Shown: positions 6,249 to 10,465 of the stretch, in pieces | How the letters are laid out: each line of letters begins with the position of its first letter | Numbering within the stretch: position 1 is the stretch's first letter | Source: UBA1388 sp964555515 | GTDB taxonomy: Bacteria > Patescibacteriota > Microgenomatia > UBA1400 > PJMF01 | Direction of reading: 5' to 3' | NCBI GenBank assembly: GCA_964555515.1 | Contig: CAZKSJ010000032.1 | Coordinates: forward strand, 1-10,465 | DNA: 10,465 nucleotides | The notes under the pieces: generated by a model | The model's database searches: none | What the model saw: only the letters and a program-made list of their open reading frames with translations | What the model was told of the DNA's origin: nothing | Translations under genes and position numbers: made by a program

Positions 6249-6841
6249 ATGAACGCTGAGCATGAGAGCCAATTTGGAGACACGGAACCAAAGGTAAGTA
6301 CAGAGAGAATTGATCAGCAGCAGGAAAAAAGTATTCTAGAAGATATTTGTTAAAGCTCGTTGGCCCCCTTGTCGCAGCATCTTTGGTAGCAATTAAGGCA
6401 GGAGCTGATAGAGCAAATCGAAAAGTTACTTCAGACTTTATCATAGATAATTTGTTGACTGCCAACGATTCAGCTCAAAAACTTGACGATGGCAGTTATC
6501 TAGTTGTGAAAAGAGCTAGCTCTGCTATAGAAGAAGGTTATTTAGTAGAAGAAAAAGAATTAGCCGAGGGTGAGAGATTGAAGCTCCCAAGAGGTTTTAT
6601 CGTCATTGCTGAAGCAAAACAGGGAAATTTCACACTTTGGTATTATCTAAACGGTGAGGATAATACAAATCCTGTTAAGATTGAATTAGAGTCTGGTCAA
6701 GTCTTTTCAATCATTAATCCAGTTGGTGATCATCGAGAAGCAAATATTGCGATTACACTGACTCCAGAAATTCTAAGTAAGGAATTTCCCTATTATCAGA
6801 TTGTTGTAAATACTCAGGCAGAGAACACGGATCAGAATTAA
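6249..6841 (+). CDS. Exported protein with Tat-like signal, reading frame broken by -1 at an A6 run
   Basis: From the ATG at 6249 the frame runs 34 codons (MNAEHESQFGDTEPKVSTER) to a TAA just past an A6 run at 6325-6330. The next frame (-1) has no ATG but continues to the stop at 6839-6841. Joined at the A-run, the protein reads QQEKKYSRRYLLKLVGPLVA, which gives a twin-arginine-type motif (SRRYLLK) directly before a hydrophobic segment. One extra A would restore a single frame. If taken alone, the downstream part could only start at the TTG at 6347 (164 residues), which cuts the two arginines off the signal. The mature part is about 140 residues of beta-rich sequence (RLKLPRGFIVIAEA, FTLWYYLNGEDNTN) with no family I recognise. 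The start lies 48 bases after tRNA-Leu, with only a weak Shine-Dalgarno (AGAAAG). Confidence 0.7.
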
Positions 6842-6854
6842 CAATTTAATTCTG
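6833..6854. terminator. Perfect 9-bp hairpin overlapping the stop codon
   Basis: CAGAATTAA (6833-6841) and TTAATTCTG (6846-6854) pair perfectly around the loop CAAT. The left arm contains the stop codon of the exported-protein gene. The genes on either side converge (the next ends at 6935 on the other strand), so a transcript-ending or 3'-protecting hairpin is sensible here. There is no U-tract on either strand, so intrinsic termination is unproven. Confidence 0.4.
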
Positions 6855-6934
6855 TTACAATGAAAAATTGATAATGTGATTAGAAAACATATGCTAAGTA
6901 TTGTTTCAAAACAGGGATATTATTAGTCTAGAAC

Positions 6935-7381
6935 TTACCTCAACAACCAAATCACCGTTACTACTACAACTTGAGGAATAATTCCCACCACCCAATTTGG
7001 AATAGAGTAGTGGAACTGCTTGTGTAGCCAGTTGAAAGGTTTAGTGATGGTTGGTTCCCAATTGAAGAAGTTCCTAGGTGCTTCAATTAAATCTGGCAAA
7101 ATGCCTGCTAAACCCCCCGCCCAGATGTGAATTTGTAACGCCATCGGCTCGGTGCGCCAAAACAAGTAAATTAAGAGGGCGGTGATTGCCAAATCGATTA
7201 GCTCCAACTTAAAAGCAGTGCTTTTTTTCCGACTGCCATTGGATAAGCCCGTGCCTACGTCCCAGTGCGGAATCCAGTCCTGCAGATAATGAAGCCCGAT
7301 GGCTACAGGCACGTAAATCAGCGGATTAGGAAATTTGCTGGCCACAAAAGCGCCTGTTAAGGAGTGCGGTATAGAAAGCAT
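6935..7381 (-). CDS. YdjM-like membrane-bound predicted metal-dependent hydrolase
   Basis: A 148-residue membrane protein starting MLSIPHSLTGAFVASK at 7381. The frame is open 51 codons further, but those residues cross the promoter and do not look like protein. Hydrophobic segments lie at about 21-33, 60-74, 84-98 and 130-147. Conserved-looking polar residues sit at their ends: H6, HYLQDWIPHWD (31-41), LPDLIEAP (95-102) and LHKQFHYSIPNW (119-130). These His/Asp clusters and the PHSLTG start match the YdjM/DUF457-type membrane family described as metal-dependent hydrolases. The reaction is unknown. It diverges from lgt across 94 bases; no Shine-Dalgarno precedes its ATG. Confidence 0.75.
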   Translation of the reverse strand: MLSIPHSLTGAFVASKFPNPLIYVPVAIGLHYLQDWIPHWDVGTGLSNGSRKKSTAFKLELIDLAITALLIYLFWRTEPMALQIHIWAGGLAGILPDLIEAPRNFFNWEPTITKPFNWLHKQFHYSIPNWVVGIIPQVVVVTVIWLLR

Positions 7382-7390
7382 CAGATTGCT

Positions 7391-7420
7391 AGTATATCCT
7401 AGTGCGGAAGGAGGCTTCAA
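7391..7420 (-). promoter_or_regulatory. Promoter of the YdjM-like gene, apparently leaderless
   Basis: On the minus strand: TTGAAG (7420-7415, 4 of 6), an 18-base spacer, and TATACT (7396-7391, 5 of 6). Transcription would start near 7384, three bases before the ATG at 7381. This supports the short start and explains the lack of a Shine-Dalgarno. Confidence 0.45.
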
Positions 7421-7444
7421 CCCACAGGGTGAATACAGTACAAT
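7416..7444 (+). promoter_or_regulatory. Possible lgt-lspA promoter
   Basis: TACAAT at 7439-7444 (5 of 6 to TATAAT), with the weak TTCAAC at 7416-7421 as -35 after a 17-base spacer. Transcription would begin near 7451, about 25 bases before the lgt ATG. It overlaps the opposing promoter at 7391-7420, so the two genes may compete for polymerase. Confidence 0.3.
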
Positions 7445-7475
7445 AGAGCAGATAGTTTGATGAAAGACGAGAAGT

Positions 7476-8303
7476 ATGTATCCTGTCTTGTTTGAATTAG
7501 GTTCTTTTAGTTTACGCACCTTGAGCTTATTCATGGTTTTGTCATTTTTTGTGACGGGATTTTTGTTTTGGCGAAAAGCTAGAGAAGAGCACTATCCTGA
7601 AATAGAGTTATTCGATGGATTTTTAATGGCGGTGTTGATCGGGTTTGTCTTCGGACGGGCCGGGTATATTGTGGCAGAGTTTGGTGCCTTTGGTTTTTCT
7701 GTGCTGAAATGGTTGGACGTTTTTGGGTACCCGGGATTAAATGGGGCGGTGGGGGCAATTGCGGCGACCATCTATTTATTTCGTCATGCTAAAAGGCAAA
7801 AGTGGAATCCATTTGAAATTTTAGATTTTTGGGCAATGGCGTTGGCGGGTGGTTTGGCAATTGGATACCTGGGATTATTTTTCGATGGGAGCGTGTTTGG
7901 TTTACAAACAGACTTGCCTATTGGCGTCACTTTTCCGGGATTACAGGAACCACATCATCCCACACCACTCTATTTTTCCATCTTCTTCTTAGCTTTGAGT
8001 TGGTACTTGTCCTGGGTAGAGTATCGCTATCGCACGTTTGAGTGGTACAGAGCAGGTAAAAAAACTGCTCAGACAGGTTTTCTAATTTCAGTCTTTATTA
8101 TTGTGGCTGCTATCTTTTTCTTTATCATGACCTGGCTTAAACCGCCAATATTTTCATTTTTTGATGTGAATGCGGATAGATTATTGACTCTAGCTGCGAT
8201 CTTTTTTGGATTAGGACTACTTTGGCACAGGTCGGGCAGGAACTTCCATCCAAGGAGAAAGCCCCCGACCGCATTAGTAGAGGAAAAGCATGTTGCCTCG
8301 TAA
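7476..8303 (+). CDS. lgt: Divergent Lgt family protein (prolipoprotein diacylglyceryl transferase-like)
   Basis: A 275-residue multi-pass membrane protein with the Lgt layout: the start MYPVLFELGSFSL matches the family's PVLFxIGPxxL, GRAGY (60-64) matches GRIGY, GLNGAVG (87-93) matches FHGGLIG, FFDGSVFG (135-142) matches FINGELWG, and HPTPLY (161-166) matches HPSQLY. Authentic Lgt moves diacylglycerol from phosphatidylglycerol to the lipobox cysteine of prolipoproteins. By eye, however, the positions of E. coli Y26, H103, R143, N146 and E151 are L16, N89, Y131, L134 and S139, and the R239/E243 region has no Arg or Glu. R61 is kept. Membership in the family is clear, but activity is doubtful. 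lspA overlaps its end by 14 bases, supporting a lipoprotein-pathway origin. The Shine-Dalgarno is weak (GACGAGAAG). Confidence 0.85.
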   Translation: MYPVLFELGSFSLRTLSLFMVLSFFVTGFLFWRKAREEHYPEIELFDGFLMAVLIGFVFGRAGYIVAEFGAFGFSVLKWLDVFGYPGLNGAVGAIAATIYLFRHAKRQKWNPFEILDFWAMALAGGLAIGYLGLFFDGSVFGLQTDLPIGVTFPGLQEPHHPTPLYFSIFFLALSWYLSWVEYRYRTFEWYRAGKKTAQTGFLISVFIIVAAIFFFIMTWLKPPIFSFFDVNADRLLTLAAIFFGLGLLWHRSGRNFHPRRKPPTALVEEKHVAS

Positions 8304-8745
8304 GTTTTGGGTGGCAATTATTATTGTTATTTTGTTAGATCAGGTTTCAAAATTTTTCTTGAGCGGTTCTTTTGGTTCAGTCATCACCAATCAGGGTATT
8401 TCTTTTGGATTATTAGCTAGTTATGACAAAATAATTGTGTTGGTGATTGTGGCTGCACTCATCATCGTTCTCAAATCTAGTCAGCAGTTGATTAATCAGC
8501 ACCCAGTCTTGATGGGATTGTTTGTAGGAGGGGGAGTTTCAAACTTGATTGACCGACTGCTGTTTGGCGCAGTCAGGGATTGGATGCCACTGATGTTTTT
8601 TGGGTTACGTAATAATTTGGCAGATTGGGCGATTGCAGTGGGTGTAGTTGGCGTGTTTCTTTTGCTATCCAGAGGAATCTTGATAAAATACCGCACTAAG
8701 TCGGTCGATCACATTCCAGAAGATGGTGAGTCCCAAATTGATTAA
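8290..8745 (+). CDS. lspA: Lipoprotein signal peptidase (signal peptidase II)
   Basis: An inner-membrane aspartyl protease that removes the signal peptide of diacylated prolipoproteins. It has 151 residues and four hydrophobic helices, usual for the family. Motifs in order: LLDQVSKFF (15-23), NQGISFGLL (34-42; NxGxxFG), GGGVSNLIDRLLFGAVRDWM (80-99) with catalytic D88, and NLADWAI (109-115) with catalytic D112. Both aspartates are present, so it should be active. The ATG lies inside the last codons of the Lgt homologue, with AGAGGAAA just upstream, a sign of translational coupling. No lipobox protein is visible in this window. Confidence 0.96.
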   Translation: MLPRKFWVAIIIVILLDQVSKFFLSGSFGSVITNQGISFGLLASYDKIIVLVIVAALIIVLKSSQQLINQHPVLMGLFVGGGVSNLIDRLLFGAVRDWMPLMFFGLRNNLADWAIAVGVVGVFLLLSRGILIKYRTKSVDHIPEDGESQID

Positions 8746-8841
8746 TTGATTGATTGGTTTTGGCGGCAGTGAAGTCAGATGGTGTGGCCGATCAGGTAAC
8801 AGCGAAAGGGATAGCGCAAAGCTCAGCTCAGAACGAAAATC

Positions 8842-9723
8842 ATGAATAATTCAGAAATAAAAAATCCAGTCATCTTGTGGGAAGATGAGGACTTATTGGT
8901 GATCAATAAACCAGCGGGGATGGTGGTCAATAATGCGAAGTCTGCGTCTGGATTAACTGTCCAGCAGTGGATGACTGATCGTCAGGGTGCAGATTATATG
9001 GATGAGATATTGAGTGGTGGGCAGCAAAGTGAGTGGCTCACTTTGCTGCCCGATGATTTCTCTGATGAATATGGCTCAGCTGCGGAAATATTTCTGCAGC
9101 GGGGATATCTCGTGCATCGGCTCGATAAAGACACGAGCGGCGTGCTAATTTTGGCGAAAAATCCTGGTAGCATGATTAATGTGATGGCTCAGTTCCAGTG
9201 TAGGCAGATTCAGAAAAATTATCAATGTCTGGTACATGGCATGATGGCCGCTCGCGCAGACACGATCAAATTGCCGATTATGCGTTCAGCAGAGCAAAAA
9301 CATCGTTTTAGTGTTGACCCGGAGGGAAGGGTAGCAGAAACCAAGTATCAAGTGATTAAAGAGTACACCTTTGATCAAAGCCAATTTTTACTGAGACTCA
9401 AGCAACTGCGCCTACCAGTAGATGCGGAACTTGAGAGACAACTTGATTCATACCAGGCTGGTTTTTCATTAATTAATTGTTATCCCAAAACTGGTAGAAC
9501 TCACCAAATCAGGGTGCATTTTTCATTTTTAGACCATCCATTGGTAGGAGATGGCCGATATACAGGCAAGCGCAGACAAAGACTAGATGCCGCGTGGTGC
9601 CCCAGGCATTTTTTGCACGCGGAAAACATTCATTTTTCCCACCCTAGAACTGGTGAAAAAATTAGCGTCCAGGCGCCTTTGCCAGATGATTTGACGACTG
9701 CATTATCAATTATTGAAAACTGA
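8842..9723 (+). CDS. RluA/RluD family RNA pseudouridine synthase
   Basis: Converts specific uridines in RNA (usually 23S rRNA, sometimes tRNA) to pseudouridine. It has 293 residues. There is no N-terminal S4 domain; the catalytic domain begins at once with LLVINKPAGMVV (18-29). The active-site motif is LVHRLDKDTSGVLILAK (90-106) with catalytic D95. Later family motifs are KNYQCLVHG (125-133), YPKTGRTHQIRVHF (214-227) and HPLVGDGRYTG (232-242). Between the first motif and HRLD lies a longer-than-usual acidic segment (about 45-88), part of which is encoded by a perfect 15-bp hairpin. The RNA target cannot be deduced, so I give no symbol. It follows lspA by 96 bases and may be in the same transcript. 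The Shine-Dalgarno is weak. Confidence 0.94.
   Translation: MNNSEIKNPVILWEDEDLLVINKPAGMVVNNAKSASGLTVQQWMTDRQGADYMDEILSGGQQSEWLTLLPDDFSDEYGSAAEIFLQRGYLVHRLDKDTSGVLILAKNPGSMINVMAQFQCRQIQKNYQCLVHGMMAARADTIKLPIMRSAEQKHRFSVDPEGRVAETKYQVIKEYTFDQSQFLLRLKQLRLPVDAELERQLDSYQAGFSLINCYPKTGRTHQIRVHFSFLDHPLVGDGRYTGKRRQRLDAAWCPRHFLHAENIHFSHPRTGEKISVQAPLPDDLTTALSIIEN
9019..9051 (+). repeat. Perfect 15-bp hairpin inside the pseudouridine synthase gene
   Basis: GGGCAGCAAAGTGAG (9019-9033) and CTCACTTTGCTGCCC (9037-9051) are exact reverse complements around a three-base loop, TGG. No U-tract follows. The reading frame stays open through it and encodes GGQQSEWLTLLPD (about residues 59-71), inside an extra segment of the protein. 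I saw no second copy in the window. Confidence 0.95.
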
Positions 9724-9832
9724 ACCAACCCAATATTACTGCTGCTCCCAAAAATTTTGACCAAAAACGCTCCCCAAAATCATCCCCAAAAAAATGCCAC
9801 TTGCATTTTGAAAAGTAGCTGATTAGGATGAG
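9710..9832 (-). pseudogene. Possible C-terminal remnant of a small membrane transporter (EamA-like)
   Basis: A minus-strand frame of 40 codons with no start codon reads HFFGDDFGERFWSKFLGAAV and continues with a hydrophobic end to a TAA at 9712-9710. This resembles the last segment of EamA/DMT transporters (FxGExxxxxxxLGAxxIxxG). Its upstream part continues in another frame across a T7 run near 9788-9794, where losing one T would join them. It overlaps the last bases of the pseudouridine synthase gene tail to tail. The short length and weak similarity make this tentative; a chance open frame is the alternative. Confidence 0.3.
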
Positions 9833-9908
9833 TTATCACCGCTTCACTAGTGGGAATTTTAATAGTAATACGCACTGAGTAAATAGAAAGGAGGGTTAAC
9901 GTAATCAC

Positions 9909-9937
9909 TTGCACAATATGTATTAGATGTGTATAAT
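9909..9937 (+). promoter_or_regulatory. Strong sigma-70-type promoter
   Basis: TTGCAC (9909-9914, 4 of 6 to TTGACA), an ideal 17-base spacer, and a perfect TATAAT (9932-9937). Transcription should begin near 9944. This is the best-matching promoter in the window and it reads into the structured RNA and the last gene. Confidence 0.65.
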
Positions 9938-9943
9938 GTGCTT

Positions 9944-10074
9944 GTCCTATAGTTAATTATTAAGTATTTTAATTGCGAAATTGCCTCTGAGGCTTTTCGC
10001 TCCCAAGTAACAAATTTCTCCACTAGGTGGGGAGAAGGAAACCAAGTTGAGCTAAAAGCTTCCGAGGTTTTTTT
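9944..10074 (+). ncRNA. Candidate structured leader or small RNA ending in a U7 tract
   Basis: A region of about 130 bases between a strong promoter and a T7 run, with no start codon of its own. Two exclusive folds are visible. Fold 1 is a local hairpin with GCGAA (9975-9979) pairing TTCGC (9996-10000) around GCCT/AGGC. Fold 2 is a long hairpin over 9984-10067 made of CCTC/GAGG, an interrupted nine-pair helix (9989-9997 with 10054-10062), GCTC/GAGC (9999-10002 with 10049-10052), a large internal loop, and an apical TTCTCC/GGAGAA stem (10016-10021 with 10031-10036). It ends directly before U7. Either it is an attenuator or riboswitch for the gene starting 13 bases later, or a free small RNA. 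I compared it by eye with SRP RNA and T-box leaders and it fits neither. Confidence 0.5.
9984..10074 (+). terminator. Intrinsic terminator: long hairpin plus U7
   Basis: The closing helix CCTC/GAGG (9984-9987 with 10064-10067) and the nine-pair helix above it end directly at TTTTTTT (10068-10074). A local alternative uses AAACC/GGTTT (10039-10043 with 10066-10070). It lies 12 bases before the ATG at 10087, so any transcript of that gene from the 9909 promoter must read through it. Confidence 0.5.
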
Positions 10075-10086
10075 ATTAAAAAAAAT

Positions 10087-10465
10087 ATGAACTTTTTGTC
10101 AACAGAAAATCAAAGATATGCTCAGAATGTAGCAAAATACGACCAATATCTTGACGTCAGAAACAGTTATTTAGGAGGTAGAACAAGAACGAGTGATGTT
10201 GAGAGATTACGCGACTTGACTGAACCTAAGGGCTTTGTTTTAAAAATTGACGACAATGGCGATGCTATTGAAAGCATTGATTGGGCATCAAAAGAGCAGG
10301 ATTTTCTCATTCTGGATCAAGTCCTTGCCAGAATTGTAGACTTTTTTCCGGTGAATATTTCTGACAAAACTGCGACAGCTGAGGGTGGGCACGACCAAGC
10401 AATGAGTGAAATTGGGATTTTGTTATTGGGTGATGACAAAGAGTCAGTAAAAAATGGGGGATCTG
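10087..10465 (+). CDS. Unrecognised protein, 3' end beyond the window
   Basis: The frame is open from the ATG at 10087 to the window edge, 126 codons plus one base, with no stop. The product starts MNFLSTENQRYAQNVAKYDQ and is soluble, acidic and mixed in structure (GFVLKIDDNGDAIESIDWAS, DFLILDQVLARIVDFFPVNI), with no signal or membrane segment. I do not recognise a family. There is no Shine-Dalgarno: an A/T-only stretch lies between the U7 tract and the ATG. The gene seems to depend on the promoter at 9909 and on read-through of the terminator-like leader. Base composition is like that of its neighbours. Confidence 0.75.
   Translation, partial: MNFLSTENQRYAQNVAKYDQYLDVRNSYLGGRTRTSDVERLRDLTEPKGFVLKIDDNGDAIESIDWASKEQDFLILDQVLARIVDFFPVNISDKTATAEGGHDQAMSEIGILLLGDDKESVKNGGS

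Noticed and set aside
6148..6465. Minus-strand 105-codon frame ending in VPREGLEPSRSL
   Set aside because: The C-terminal part is the antisense translation of tRNA-Leu, a well-known spurious protein signature, and the rest is antisense to the exported-protein gene.
7382..7534. 51-residue N-terminal extension of the YdjM-like protein
   Set aside because: It crosses both divergent promoters and the start of lgt, and the sequence is not protein-like; the family begins at MLSIPHSLTG.
9975..10067. SRP RNA or T-box leader as an identity for the structured RNA
   Set aside because: AGGTGGGGAGAAGGAAACC superficially resembles both, but the SRP tip (GGAAG...AGCAG) and the T-box AGGGTGG...CCGCG motif are absent.
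1..10465. CRISPR array, insertion sequence or defence system
   Set aside because: No regularly spaced repeats, transposase, terminal repeats of an IS type, Cas, toxin-antitoxin or restriction genes are visible.

Overview
The window reads as a chromosomal fragment of a small-genome bacterium, most likely from the Candidate Phyla Radiation (Patescibacteria, perhaps Microgenomates). That placement is inference from gene style: a small DUF5666-like secreted protein, a membrane-anchored Ig-like protein, a YdjM-like membrane protein, a very divergent Lgt homologue beside an intact LspA, and tRNA genes without an encoded CCA end. There is no 16S gene or other decisive marker. TGA acts as a stop (it ends the metallo-beta-lactamase-fold and pseudouridine synthase genes) and GGA is a common Gly codon, so there is no sign of the SR1/Gracilibacteria code.

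Layout. (1) 1-730: the end of an unrecognised gene that begins in a 21-base inverted repeat at the window edge, then tRNA-Ala(CGC). (2) 929-3246, minus strand: a tight three-gene cluster of a membrane-anchored Ig-like protein, an exported tandem DUF5666-like protein and an M24B Xaa-Pro peptidase. (3) 3289-5530, plus strand: divergent from that cluster, a UlaG-like metallo-beta-lactamase-fold hydrolase and then the replicative helicase gene dnaB. (4) 5531-6200: a repeat-rich spacer, a small two-helix membrane protein on the minus strand, and tRNA-Leu(CAA) with an extended -10 promoter. (5) 6249-6841: an exported protein whose twin-arginine-like signal is reached only through a -1 frame change at an A6 run. 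(6) 6935-9723: a YdjM-like membrane protein on the minus strand, diverging from lgt-lspA-pseudouridine synthase on the plus strand. (7) 9724-10465: a possible transporter remnant, a strong promoter, a structured RNA ending in a U7 tract, and the start of an unrecognised gene that runs off the window.

How the genes relate: lgt and lspA overlap by 14 bases and would act in lipoprotein maturation, but the Lgt homologue appears to have lost the residues used for catalysis in E. coli Lgt while LspA keeps both catalytic aspartates. dnaB, the pseudouridine synthase, the peptidase and the tRNAs are housekeeping genes.

Most worth checking: the structured leader or small RNA at 9944-10074, the apparently catalytically dead Lgt, the frameshifted Tat-like gene, and a perfect 15-base-pair hairpin inside the pseudouridine synthase gene. 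All base pairing, promoter and alignment statements were made by eye.
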